The notes: a model not told the origin generated them from the letters alone. Positions 52,471-64,000 are shown, counted from the first letter of the stretch. The stretch is 64,000 bases of DNA from Phytophthora quininea (GCA_011947345.1 JAAVTG010000629.1:16107-80106); one strand, 5' to 3'. Numbers and translations are program-made.

Positions 52471-53295
52471 GCCTTAGGAGTTCTAGCAATTATCATTCTA
52501 GCTACCGACTCGTGGGCGTCCAGACCAAACATCGCCCTCCACCTGCCAAGCGTAAGCGACTCGCTCGGCGCTAATCGTGACTCCACACATCCACAACGCC
52601 AGCACCAAGAAGCTCCGCTGTAGTCTCTATTGGAAATGCACTGCAATTGGCGACGGCTGCCAGCGCCGACGTGAAGCAGTCCGTGGCTTCCGTGTTGTTG
52701 GCTTCATTTCCGAACTTTGGCACCATGGCAGCCTCCGCTTCCACCGCGCAGTTCGCCATTTGCCCGCTCCAGCTCAAGTCCAAGCTCCAAGCTTCAGACC
52801 AAGCGATGCACGACGCGTGTATCTGGCGACGAAAACCCCCAAGGACCACCGCCTCTTGGTCCGGCTGCGTGACCAGTGTGGCAGACAAGCACCCAACCTT
52901 CCAGACGAAGCTCTTCAGTAGGGTGGTCTCCTTCCGATGAAGGTTCGCGTAGCTACATTAACTACAGCAGAGACCCCACAGTCCACGTCAAGCAAGACCT
53001 GGATCGCCAGCCAGCGCTGGCCGAGAGCCGCCTCAGTAGCTCCGGAGCTCGTCCTGCCACGTGCACAGTGCAAGACGTCCGCGCATGAACGCAGCCAACA
53101 AGACCATCATCCTCCACACGAAGGTGGAGAGAAGTTGTTCTAGCCCTGCTAGAACACCCGGCGCAGCCTACGTCGGGGAGACCTGCATTCCTGGCTGGTG
53201 CGCTTGCGTACTGGCGAGGAACTGGCGTCTTCGGACGTCGCGTTACAGGCCCACGAGCCGGTAGCTAGAATGATAGTTGCTAGAACTCCTAAGGC
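52471..53295. mobile_element. 825-bp inverted-repeat element derived from a Fanzor transposon
   Basis: A 47-bp terminal inverted repeat (52471-52517 and 53249-53295) starts GCCTTAGGAGTTCTAGC on both ends with three mismatches. The inner part next to the right end (53132-53248) matches the 3' module of the Fanzor at 11772-11923. It includes the shared last coding bases AAGTTGTTCTAG, so a plus-strand frame ending at 53143 stops with the same Lys-Leu-Phe-stop as the Fanzor. The middle (52520-53130) has frames without recognisable nuclease motifs. This looks like an internally deleted, MITE-like derivative. It ends 205 bp upstream of intact GH131 gene 5. No clear target duplication; TA lies inside the terminal palindrome. 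Confidence 0.7.
53144..53248 (+). ncRNA. Second copy of the Fanzor 3' module (candidate guide-RNA region)
   Basis: Matches the complement of 11819-11923 with very few differences, including CCCTGCTAGAACACCCGG and TGGCGTCTTCGGACGTCG (a self-complementary GACGTC core). Retention in a deletion derivative without a nuclease gene suggests the sequence is needed for mobility or as RNA. Transcription is untested. Confidence 0.35.
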
Positions 53296-53431
53296 ATCTG
53301 GTCGTCGTTCTCTTTGCAGTCGAGCTGTTGGGCTCAGTATGGCCCCTCCATCAGCTGGCGATCGGGAACGCGCCACACGGACTTTACGGCAGTCCGTTCT
53401 CAACTGACCGATCCCAATCCTGGCATCCTGG

Positions 53432-53438
53432 CCATTGC
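53432..53438 (+). promoter_or_regulatory. Initiator-like motif of GH131 gene 5
   Basis: CCATTGC (one mismatch to YCATTYY), followed by AACTTTTGC, lies 68 bp before the ATG at 53500. Confidence 0.35.
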
Positions 53439-53499
53439 AACTTTTGCACAGCAGCAGCTCCAGCCCCGGTCTCCCAGAGAGAAAACTCCCCGGCACGAA

Positions 53500-54660
53500 A
53501 TGACTCGCGTCCACTCGATCCTCGCTGCAGGCGTGGCGTTCCTGACCGCGGTGATGGCCTTGGCCAGTGCCGCCGACGACCAGTCGCTTCCTTGGGACGG
53601 CCGCTTCCAAGACTTGACGGTGAAGACGCTCACGAACGAGTACCTGACGCATATTCTCACAAACCGGCAGAACGGAACAGTCGATCCGGACCAGTGGGTC
53701 ACTGTCACCAAGAAGGGTCGATCTCCGGCCTACAACGACGACACGGGTGTCGCCACGCTTGCGGTGGACTCGGAGGCCATCTTCGGCGGGCAGACCAACT
53801 TCCGACGCTCCGAGCTGGTGCAGGATGTCTCCGGTAACACCGCCGGCACCACGTTCTTCCGAGTAAGTCTCATGAAGGAGGAGGCCTACATCAACAAGTA
53901 CTCGTGGCAGGTCATCTTCCCAGAGTCACATCTGTTCGAGATCCGCATCGACGCGTCGGTGGACCCGCCGATGCTCATCTGGTACACGGGAGGCAGCACC
54001 GAGACGCGCTGGTCCAAGGAGTTCGAGACCAAGACGTGGTACAACTTCGGCATCGCCGTGTCCTCGGGAAAGCTCGCGCTCTACTTCAGCGAGGGTGACA
54101 AAGCGCTCGCGCTCACCAAAACCGAAAGCTACAGCGGTTCGGTCCCCACAGACTACGAATTCCATTTCGGTCAGCTCACGTTGTCGAACGATGGTAGCGC
54201 CGTCAAGATGGTGGCTGGGAAGCAAGATGTGCTCTCCTTCAACGGTGTTTCCGTGGAGAACAGCATCTCCAGTGATGCAGGCTCGACCGCTTCAAGTTCG
54301 ACCACCACCACGTCCTCACCGTCAGGTAGCACGGGCACAACGACCTCATCAACTGGAGGTGCCAGTACCTCGACACCGGCACCAGCTGCGACCACTGCAG
54401 CTCCACAATCGACAACGGACGCGTCTGCTGCCAGTGAAGCAGACGGTGCAGCGACTTCTTCAGCTAGCGCTGCATCTTCCACGACTGAGCAATCTGCTGC
54501 CAGCGAGACCGCAGACTCGACCGCTGGCACCACGGATGCGAGCACCACTACGGGTGAGACCACGACGACTGCTCCATCGACCTCGACCACAACTACCACC
54601 GATGCACCCTCGACGGCGTCAACAACGAGCGGGTGCAAGGTGCGTCGCCGCCGCATCTAA
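53500..54660 (+). CDS. GH131-like secreted glucanase 5 with long Ser/Thr tail, intact
   Basis: 386 residues from ATG 53500, which starts a signal peptide (MTRVHSILAAGVAFLTAVMA). The frame is open upstream but without coding character. The GH131 domain (about 25-265) has LPWDGRFQDLTVKTLTNEYL, FRRSELVQDVSG, GTTFFRVSLMKEEAYIN, KTWYNFGIAVSS and YEFHFGQLTLSND. About 105 residues of Ser/Thr/Ala-rich low-complexity sequence follow, probably O-glycosylated, ending with SGCKVRRRRI. Genes 1 and 5 share FRRSEL, the Ser/Thr tail and a Cys plus basic end, so they form one subgroup. The tail may hold the enzyme in the cell wall. The 825-bp Fanzor-derived element sits directly upstream. Confidence 0.88.
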   Translation: MTRVHSILAAGVAFLTAVMALASAADDQSLPWDGRFQDLTVKTLTNEYLTHILTNRQNGTVDPDQWVTVTKKGRSPAYNDDTGVATLAVDSEAIFGGQTNFRRSELVQDVSGNTAGTTFFRVSLMKEEAYINKYSWQVIFPESHLFEIRIDASVDPPMLIWYTGGSTETRWSKEFETKTWYNFGIAVSSGKLALYFSEGDKALALTKTESYSGSVPTDYEFHFGQLTLSNDGSAVKMVAGKQDVLSFNGVSVENSISSDAGSTASSSTTTTSSPSGSTGTTTSSTGGASTSTPAPAATTAAPQSTTDASAASEADGAATSSASAASSTTEQSAASETADSTAGTTDASTTTGETTTTAPSTSTTTTTDAPSTASTTSGCKVRRRRI

Positions 54661-54779
54661 GCAACATCACAAAAGCGTCGTACAAGTACGACGCTACCTG
54701 TGTCGTGTGTAGACGTACTAGTAATATGCATGTTTCCAGCAAGACTTTTGAGATCACTGTGTGCTCATAAACCTTTCCA

Positions 54780-57700
54780 TCACTTTGCATACAGCGCGAT
54801 GTCGTTGAGATACACGACCTCCTGTCCTGCGCCAGTCGTATCGTACGCCCAAATATCTCCTCGAATCCACAATGCAGAGGCATTTTCCAGCACAGCTTGC
54901 ATCTCCAACCCAGTCAGCTGCAAACCGTCGGGCTCAGTGATCCACGCGAAGTCTTCGCGCAGCACAACGGAATAGTACGTCCAACGAGATGCTGAAGGCA
55001 AGGCAAACGACCCCAGCGACACAGAGATCTGAGTCGCTTCGCCATCACCTGTAGTTCCAAAGATCGAGACTTGGCCGCGACGAGGCCGTGGGGATCCGTT
55101 AAAACTGGGGGCAAGTAGGCGGAACTGCAAACGGCCACCATACGCATTCTTCAGCTGGGAAATGAACGTCGGGGGGCTGAGAAGTACCAAATGTTGGCGA
55201 ACACAGGACCACACGGGAATTCATCATCCAGTCGGGGCACTTCACCGTGCAGCAGACAGCCATCAACACTACCCGGAATGTTCGCCACTGTGATCGGCGC
55301 GACAGATAAACTGAAGCTGTTTGTACTTTCGCAATGGACCACACCGATATTTTCCTGCATCGATAAATCGCTCACAGCGCGCCCCTGAACAAGTAAGAAG
55401 GAGGTTTCAAAATTCCACCCGAGAATTAAGCCATTGCCAGCTACCTGAAGAGGCCACGACAGCTCCTTCAGCAATTCTGACCTCGGTAGTACACGCGACC
55501 ACACGTGGACGTGTTGGATCTGTCCTTGAAACCCGCTACCAGTGACCGCATTGCAACTTACGTCTTGTGGAATTGCTGCCAGCGAGGATGCGCTAGAATC
55601 GGCTATTAGCGCTAGAAATTCGGCGCTTACAGAACACGGAGGCAATGTCGCGCTTGAAAGCACCAGACTCCCTACGACAAGAAATCCGTTGGACTCGATC
55701 ATCTTTCCTCCTCGATATGGGCCACCATCAAACGCCAGCATCCCGTTGTCGAACAATCGCACTCGACCGTCATCGGAGCTCCACGTTATAGCGACGAAAT
55801 GCCAAGAGTTATCACTGATGTTCACAAATGTAGAGAGCCCGCTAGCATTGCTATCGGCGTTGATATAGAGCTGTAGGTTGGAAGGGTTACAAAGTGCCAG
55901 CGGTACCGTTGGCGATGTATCGGAATCCATTGCGTAAGAGTAAATGCAGGCATTGGGGTCGGTTTGCAAAGTCCTTACCCAAACGGATACCGTAAATTCC
56001 TGTGAAATAGCAATATAACATGGTTAACGGAAAGTGAGCAAGTGGACATGTATCCTGCGCGCATACCTCTGAAGGGAAAGGTGTGATACCACTCATGGTC
56101 GCGACAAAGTCATCGCCATCGAGATGAAGCGCGTTATAATCCGATTCAACTGCATTTAACGAGCCAAGCCCGCCACCAACCTCGCAAGAATACGTGCACA
56201 CGCCAGTAGGTGAAGCGAGGTCGCATTTTTGGTTGTACTCTGCCTCGCCAAACACATCATCGACAGCGAATACGCCATTTACATCCACTCGCAAAGGGCT
56301 AGCTCCGTTTGCAACCACTTGCCAACCTTGCAAAGCGTCCGGTTCGGTCGTTGACTGCGAGGCAATCTCACCAAAACTTGACATCACGAGCGCAACACCA
56401 TCGTCATAATCGTAAATGCGAATATTCGTTTCTTGTGTGGCGCCGAGAGCTGCACCTGACAGCTCTGGATCAAGCAAGACGAGCTTGAGTGACTCAAAGT
56501 AGACGCCTTTGACTGAGTCGTCTAAGATGTCAATCTCAAAGGTTTGCAGTGCCTGGTCAATTTCAAAACGAAGGTAGACGAGGTTCAGGTTACTGTCGAA
56601 CGTTGTCGAGGCAGGGAAAGTATAATCTTTGCCGTAAATTGCTGTTGTTCCTGAGTCGACCTGAACAGATATTGACACGGCCGAGGCAGTCCCTTGCAGT
56701 CGAACGACGGGGATTACCAGTTGTGACGACTTCTCTGTGAGACTGTAGATGGTCTTCACGAACGAAAACAGCCCGTTTGGTTGATACCGAGAGCCTGGAA
56801 AGCTGCCGATGTAGTTGACGGAGCTTCAGCTGTTGTTACCGTTACACTCAACGCCATGGGAGTGTTCTTCACGACAATAGCGCTGTTTGCAAGTAAAGCG
56901 CTACTGGTATCCTGTAGCTGAGTCTGCAGGTCTCGTACTGCCTCGCTTACAGTTGGATCTACGGTCGTGTCGGAAGGTAGAAGCTGGAATCTCACGACTA
57001 CCGAGCCTTCTGCCAATTCTGTAATTTGGATTCGAGATGGATCGATACCTAGAGAAGTTGCCAATGCTGCGACGAAAGAAGACTTAAACGCTGTTTCAGC
57101 GCTAGACCCGGGCGGAATTTCACTGATGTCTTTATCGAGAGTCAACGACACAGTAGCCACATCGCGGTTAGGAGTGAATTGGTCACTGGCTGCTGCAGCA
57201 GCTTCCTCACCGTAAGATGTTGAAAGGATAATTGTGCTTTGCCCAAGGTTGGCTGCAGTAGCGGTAGCGTCTTGAATGGGGAGATTCGAGTACAACTTAA
57301 ACGCATGACCTTGAAACTTGTAGCAAAGAGCCATAGCTGAGGTCTGCTCAGCAAAAGCGAACGTTGCACGGGCACTGACGACGTCGCTCACTGTGCTGCC
57401 GCCAATTCCTGGCAGAGTGTTGCAATCAGCATCAACAGAAGCAACCGACGCGTCAACCCATTTTGCGGAATCAAAATCTTGCAGGCCAGCACCATCGAAC
57501 TCAAATTTCATCGTTGCCCCTGTGCTGGAAGACTTCAAGTCTACTAGGACGATTTGGGCGATATTGAATACAGAGCAGATGACACCTCCAAATATGAGGA
57601 AGTTTGGCGAGTTTCCAAAGCGATAACACAACTTCCACGTTGAAAAACTATCTGTAGCAGTCACCCCGCTACCACCAGCAGGAGCGACAAATTTCGCACT

Positions 57701-60700
57701 GAACGTAGCCCCACCAGCACGCGGCATGATTGTCTCTGACTTTGTTACACTTATAACGGATGTCTGGAGAACGTTTGCATACTTAGCGGTTGATTCTGTA
57801 GAGCATCCCACAACATCCGACGGCACCCAACCAATTTGGTCAATTCCTTGTGTGATTCCGAACGTCCCCCAGACAATAAGTTTACTGGTTTGATCAGCGA
57901 TAATTGACACCGTCTTCGGCGTCCAAATTTCCGCTTTGACTATCGAGAGCGTCACAGTCTTGAAAACGTCAAAGGGCTGACGATTGAAGCTATAGCACAT
58001 AAAAAGCTGCGCGTAGCTTTCGGTGAAAATAATCCTAACTTCCTCTTGTGTTACTTCTGTGAGGCCGAGCACAGTACCGCAGTTTGTGGAGTTCGTTGTC
58101 CAACCCATTCGGTCGGTGTCCGAGATCCGAAACCCACTCACCTTAGCTGCCGTGATTGAACTCATTAGCACAACGTTGCGGTCCAGACCAATAATGCCAA
58201 ACGTGGTCAAAGTGAAATCTCGGACGTATGAGAAAGGTTCGTCTTGAAATCGATAGCACACGTGGTAGACGTCACTAATAGACGACGGAAACGTCGCGAT
58301 GGTGCCTGAAAAAAACAACTCAAACCCCGCGACTGTCATAACAATCGTTCCACCAGCAATGTTGGCGTCGCCTAGTCCGCAATCCACGCTAGATACGACG
58401 CTTCCTGGTACAACCTTGACTGTGTCGCCCGCCAATATTCCCGATCCAACAGGTTTCCACTGCTTTAGATGACCAATTGTTGCAACGCCACCCAAACCAG
58501 CAGTGTCCTGGAACGAGTAATCTAGCAGTGCTGTGATCTCTTTTACTGTGACGGAAACTGAAGGATACAGCCGGAATGGTTCGTCGTCAAATTTGTAGCA
58601 CAATGTCCACTGCCCTCCTTGAGAACCGTAGTCAAAGGGCAGTGATACTGTGAGCTCGGTCGTCACTCGTAACTGTTGGTGATCTTGGCCTTGCGGGGGT
58701 AAACTTGGGCAATCTCTGTCCCCAGCGCCGCTAGTTGCATTAACAAACTTCAAAGTATCCTTGACACTCACCCCAACTCCATCAATTGTCATCAATTTCG
58801 GTTCATTCACCACGATAACGTTGTCCTGGCCACTAGCGGCTTTATCAACTCTCCGCAAAGCCCAAATTGTTTTCACATCAATCTTAAAATTCTCGTAGTA
58901 GGTAAATGGTTCCACACCAAAGCGATAGCAAAGCACGCGAGCCAACCCCACAGAAGAATTATCAGAGTTTATTTGAAAGATGCCCGTCGTGACCCCACCT
59001 GCAGTCCCATAGAGATACATGGCCATCTCGTCGTAGTTGTCGTACTCTTTCATGATGTTCATCAACTGAATTCCTGGGCTCGAGCAATCACTGCTGCTAT
59101 TCGATACAAACTTTGCAAAATCACCTGTCGCCACGCCATCTCCATCGAAAAGAAACGTCTTAATAGCTCCAGCAACGACAACGTTGGGACTACCAACCAG
59201 CGCGCGTAAATTCGTGATGCTCTTCACATCTACGTACAGGTCACGAAATAGTTTAAACGGCTCTTGGCCAAACCCATAGCACAAGTGAAGCCGCTTGCCT
59301 GAGCTCAACGAAGCTACAGAAACTCCGAATGAACTGGTATTCGTCAGGTACGAAAGATAATCGCTGTCAGTAGTCGCGGGGTTTGGGATGAGCAGGCTCA
59401 AATTTGCACAAGGTGCTGTCGAGTCGGAGGTACTAATCCAACCAACACGATCGCCCTCGGCGAGATTTGTCCCCACCAACGTGAACATTTTCCTGTTACC
59501 TACCACGGCAACATCCTTGGCACCTTCCGTCACTGACTTGGCTTGAACGGTGCCTATAGCGATTGATATACTAGTATACAGCTTGAATTTCTCCTCCCCA
59601 AACTTGTAGCAAAGAACAGGGTTGTAGTCTATCTGCGTGCTGGTGAAGTTGAAGAGTGCAGTGTTGTTGCTATCCAACGTGGTTGTATCGATCAGTGTCA
59701 ACGTCGTTGGCTCCGTTACGGTTGAAAGGCTGGTTTCACAATTATATTCTCCACGTAAAATCCATCGGACTTGGTCTCCAGCAGCCAGCCCATAACCAAG
59801 GAAAATCAAGGGCTCAGCAACACTTGCCACCGTTAACTGGGGCGATCCTAGCGTACCTGTATACCCCGTAATCATCTTCACGGTCAACCGAATATTAGGA
59901 TAAAGCTGATAAGGTTCCATTCCGAATTGGTAGCACGGCACAACTTTTTTCCTGCGGCGGTGGCATTAAAATTCACTTGAATAGCAAAGTTGCTGTCAAT
60001 AAACAAACGGCTCTGGACTTGATTGTTGATCAAATGCATCATTTGCAACGACGTGTCGATGTTGCTTTCAGCGCAAAACGACACACTTCCCATCTCGACG
60101 AAATACAAACCGTCATTCAAAGACAAACCGTCGCCCAGGAAAGTGAACGATTTGGGGGCATCTACCACAGCAACATCGTCACTTCCAGTTGATGCAGATT
60201 GGATGGATCTGATATGACTAACTGTCACCTTAATAGACGGATAGACGACAAACGGTTCGTTGCCGAACTTGTAGCACAAGCAGAACGTCGATCCACTACT
60301 ACCAGGGGATAATGCAAAGGAGATGTTCGCCATGGGCTTGATGGTGCGTGTGTAGTCATCCTCTGGAATAGTCAAAGCCCCTGCAGCTGGAGGAGCCAAT
60401 TTTGCCAACGTAGACGTGTCAAGGCAGTCAGGTGGTGTTGATACAAATGCCGCACTCTCCACCACGTCCAAATTGATCCACCGAACCTGATCGCCAGCCA
60501 TGATTCCATTTCCATTGAAGCTCCAGGTCTTGGCGAAATTCGCCACGGCAACATTAGCTAACCCAACGTCAGTTGTTATGGAAGTGATTTCCTTCACAGT
60601 AATGCTAAACGTTGAGTATAGCTTGAAGGGATTGTCACCGAATTTGTAGCAGATGGCAAACGGCTGGCCGTTCGGAGACGATTGGGTGAACTTGACCGAG

Positions 60701-63700
60701 ATATCCTGATTTCCGCTAAGGTATTTCACGCTGATGCCACCGACATCGGACTGGCCGGTTGTAGACACTCCACAATTTGCATCACTCGTGGTGCTGGCAT
60801 CTACAAATTTGACGACGTCATTTTCTGCGAGCGAGGACCCTAACAAGGAAAACGTTTTGACTACACCAACGACAGCCACGAGGTGGTCGCCAGAGTTTGC
60901 GACCCCCGTTACAGCCGCGACAATCTTCCCCGTGATAATCGCGGTGGTCTCATCTATTTCTCCTCCGTCCACAGCAAACGTGGCAGCGCTGCCTAACCCA
61001 GCAGGGATCACGACAGGTGGATTGTACACACCGGTAACCGAGATATCCAATGGGGTTGCCGTACTAATGGAATCCAGCAAGAGTATATCGATTGTACTTG
61101 AATTACATGTTGTCGAGCATCGAACAGATGGCCGAACAATAGCCACCACGCATGACGATGACAGGATCCATTCGGATGGCAACGCAACCGAAATACGTCC
61201 TCGTGCTGTAATCTGCCCTGTTATTGTCATTTGAAGCCTTGCGGAAGTTAGCAAGCCGGCCACAGGGCCTGGAGAAAAATAATGGTTGCCACGTTAACGG
61301 TTCGGACAGTACTCCCTTTTGGACGGCGTTGAAGCGAACCGTGCCCACATTAACGTCTCCACCGAGATGACTTAGAATGAGCAGGGACCCAATTTGTTCG
61401 GTGCGAATTGATTCTGGGGACAGGACATCGCTGAAAACTATAGTTACGCCAGTTCCTTGATTAATGCTGACTGCGCTAGTTACACACACAGTATTGTTTA
61501 TTCCGTTGAATACAAACACCACTGGAGATGTTTGCGTGCTTCCACCCAACGTTAGCGAAGCAGCTGTTGAAGCCATGAAGCTCCACATGTCCGTCATCGT
61601 AACGCAAAACGTTGCTCCGATTTCCAACCTTCCTCCAGTAGTAAAGGTGACCGTCTGAGCAGATAATACACCCGGTGTAGCGATAGTCGATGTCCAAGCA
61701 CCTACGACTGACAATGTAGAGCTTGTTATCGTATTTACTGCGATGCTAGTGGATTCGTCTACGACCCCGAGGTCTGGTAGCATCGTCGTCACCTTGCACA
61801 TGTCCGACGGTGCTTTTGAGAACGGATTAATCATGTTGCGTATCAGCAGCTCGATAGGAGTATGTTCGTCAAGACTTCCATTCGGAACAATTCGAAGCTC
61901 AGAAGCTGTAGGATCCCAAGTGGCAGATTGTACTGCTACACCCGAAACTGGTTGAGAAAAAGATGCCATCACGGAGTTGTTATCTGCCATTCTCCAGCCA
62001 CCTGACGGCAAAGTAATCAAAACAATGCTGCCACTAGGAAGAGCTCCGTTTAACGTGAAGCATAACCGTTGGTCACTTAGCATGCTTGCACTAGCAGTTG
62101 TCACAGATGTCCACGTCAATGCTCCAGTCAAAGCTCCTCGCGATATAGTCATAACGGTGATAGTGTCAGAGCCATCAATGATGCTTCCATCCGCAGTTCT
62201 TGTTGTGAGGTAGGCATTGTTAATTCCAGTTTCTTTTGGGGGTTAGCGACAGCAGGAATTCTTAGTTTCACTTCTGTGTACGCTGCAATAGCAACAGTAC
62301 CACCCAGCGTAATGGTCATCATTCTGGTACTTTCGTTCCACACGAGCGCACCAACATTGCCGAGGTTTGGCGAAGTAAACGTAGCTACAGATGTAGCTGC
62401 CATGGTCCATTGCGTATCGGGAAGTGTAAATTCAAACCTCCCGCCAGGATCCATTTTCCCGTTAATCGAGAAAACGATTATTTGGTCACTCATCACCCCA
62501 GTAACTGGGTTTTCTGCTGTCCACATGCGACTGCCCGAGATATGGCCTGCATTAATTCCGTCTAGTTGCAGATCTCCAGGCCCATCGATCTGGGCACCTT
62601 CAGAATCAAATGTCGTTAGTGAGGCAGGCTGTCGTAACCCACTGCGGACTGATATTGGTGTATCGAATTGCATAATGTGGAATTGAACTCCTGTGCTGTA
62701 CGCTGGGATAACATCATTTGAGATGACGAGCTCAAGTATACCCGTGCTGGCATTCCACGCGGACGAAGCCACCACAGTCGCGGGGAACTTGAACACAATC
62801 GACGGGGAACTGCCCGTGAATGCAAAGAAATCGGACGTGGGTATCGCCAATGTAATCTTGCCTCCAATTGGAATCCTTCCGTTTGTTTTAAACGTGACCA
62901 GTACGTTGGACGTAATACCAGGGTTTGAGATTTCTGTAACCCATGAGCACAGAAATCCTTGTACGGCGGTTATTGCACAGAGCGATAAGGGGCTTGCTCC
63001 ATCCAGCTGCACGCCTTTATGGTTCCAACTCGCGATAGTTGCTGTGGTGTTTGACGCAGACCGAATCGACGGAGGCATGTCCAGTGCAGCAACTCGGAAC
63101 AGGACGCTGTCGCCACTCTGGATTGTCTTGGCACTTGTGAGCAAGACTCTGATTGACGTGCTCGCGCTATTCCATGACGCAGTGGCAGTAATACCTAAGG
63201 GGACACCACGTCAACCGATATAGGCATGGCAGAAGCGGCATAATCTCCAACCGGGAGGGAGATAATTAGGAGACTGTCCTTGGCCAGTGCAGCAGATGCA
63301 GTGTAGGAGATGTCAACTGTGGAAACAATCCCAGGGTGGGCAAATTGGGGAGTGAGTTTAGCGTCCGAAAGAGAACCTGGTACAATGGTGACAGCACTGC
63401 ATCTCGAGCTTTCAAACACAAAACCTTGAGAATCCGTTGTGGCCAGAGCAAAGACGCCACTTGTCGACGCGCCTAGTGAGTATCAATTCCAGATTAGTGC
63501 ATGTCATTTCCAACAAAGCAAAAGCATACTACCAGGATTCGTCACGCTGTCGATCTTGAACGACACGTTGGACCCCGCGGCCACAGCGCTGCCGCCGACC
63601 GTCACCGCCACCACCGTGACTGACGCCATGAACACTGTGCTGGAGATGTCGATTTCTGACACCGACGAGATGGCTGTGGACACCACTGTGAAATCGCTCG

Positions 63701-64000
63701 GAAATGTCACGGTCACCACGCTTCCCACCGGCAGACCCACCGCGCTCGTGAACGATACGGTCGCCTGTCCTGTCACACCGGCGGTCAAACTGTCGGGCGC
63801 GACGGCTGCAGAAGACAACGTCGTGCTGACGATCGCCACTCCAGACACCGCAGTGTCCGTTTCCAGCATGACGCTAGCAGGGTCGTAGCTGGTGATAGAG
63901 AAGTCGGCTGTGGTCTGTGCTGCTGGGTTCGTGACGTCCGAGATGGAGAAGGCGAACGCGACCCGGCTGAGATCTTGGTAGTCCCCACTTGCACTGAGAT
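54780..64000 (-). CDS. Giant multidomain surface-type protein, 3' part (runs past window end)
   Basis: Minus-strand coding continues from beyond 64000 to the TGA at 54780. Two introns are clear: 63473-63532 (60 bp) and 56000-56066 (67 bp). In window order the product has repeated beta-sandwich modules of about 150-190 residues (64000-61100; each with GxxS/TDQxVxFxxxGxI and NP-ending segments). Next come about eleven CYxFG repeats (60900-57290) and a domain with LGIDPSRIQITELAEGSVVV (about 57090-56900). A Calx-beta-like module (YGKDYTFPASTTF, EIDILDD), a LamG/concanavalin-like module (WHFVAITWSSDDGRVRLFDN) and a laminin-IV-like end (NAYGGRLQFRLLAPSF, LWIRGDIWAYDTTGAGQE) finish the protein. Single-base homopolymer changes at 63199-63202, 62238-62242, 61275-61279, 59945-59950, 56772-56774 and 55171-55176 split it; all else is conserved. 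Likely extracellular and adhesive; no enzyme motif. Confidence 0.75.
57290..60900 (-). repeat. About eleven tandem CYxFG repeats in the giant protein
   Basis: Units of about 105-120 residues each end in C-Y-x-F-x-x-x-P-F-x-L-Y/F followed by an alternating hydrophobic strand. Each contains one earlier Cys (for example in YNCETS, APCANLS, SDCSSPG, RDCPSL, VDCGLG) and a DxVxW/F step. Examples: CYKFGDNPFKLY, CYKFGNEPFVVY, CYQFGMEPYQLY, CYGFGQEPFKLF, CYRFGVEPFTYY. Two Cys per unit suggest one disulfide in each module. The last units are more divergent. Not assigned to a named family. Confidence 0.75.

Noticed and set aside
54171..54656. 161-codon Val-rich minus-strand frame
   Set aside because: Antisense to the Ser/Thr-rich tail of GH131 gene 5.

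Overview
The window looks like a repeat-rich accessory block of an oomycete nuclear genome (Phytophthora or a close relative). Introns are short (about 45-115 bp, GT..AG), oomycete-type initiator motifs (YCATTYY) lie 40-70 bp upstream of start codons, a tandem family of secreted GH131-type glucanases is present, and many cut-and-paste and rolling-circle transposons carry oomycete-style coding sequence. No bacterial-type operon, rRNA, tRNA or CRISPR array was seen.

Layout. 1-7.2 kb is gene-poor, with a cluster of a CTTGGACGCA-type motif and a Tc1/mariner relic. 7.2-11.5 kb holds an internally deleted PIF/Harbinger element (Myb-like protein plus broken DDE transposase). At 11.8-12.2 kb lies the C-terminus of a Fanzor (eukaryotic TnpB) with a conserved 3' module. 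A second Harbinger element starts at 12241 and seems to resume at 23844. Between its halves sits an 11-kb block with a Cys/His-repeat protein, broken Helitron helicase and Rep genes, a SET-domain methyltransferase gene, an uncharacterised protein and an AT-rich tract. A four-exon drug/metabolite transporter gene follows (24.3-26.0 kb).

26083-33676 is a composite hAT element with a 13-bp inverted repeat and a perfect 8-bp target duplication. It contains a broken eEF3 gene, a degenerate hAT transposase and a Ser/Gly-rich repeat gene. It sits in the terminal repeat of a smaller hAT-like element (33677-35110), of which a nearly identical second copy (40630-42066) has its own 8-bp target duplication. 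Between the two copies are a FYVE-domain gene and a fatty-acyl-AMP ligase/acyl-carrier gene. From 42.3 to 44.7 kb come a coiled-coil gene and a small secreted Cys-rich protein gene.

45.8-54.7 kb is a tandem array of five GH131-like genes: two intact, one frameshifted and two with nonsense codons. A Harbinger copy, a BED-finger gene and an 825-bp inverted-repeat element that retains the Fanzor 3' module are interspersed. 54.8-64 kb is the 3' part of a giant gene on the minus strand. Its product is a multidomain surface-type protein with about eleven units of a two-cysteine repeat, then Calx-beta, LamG-like and laminin-IV-like domains.

Many otherwise good reading frames are broken by single-base changes in short homopolymers. 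For the host-like genes I treat these as probable sequence errors. For the transposons and the two nonsense-bearing GH131 copies I treat the damage as real.
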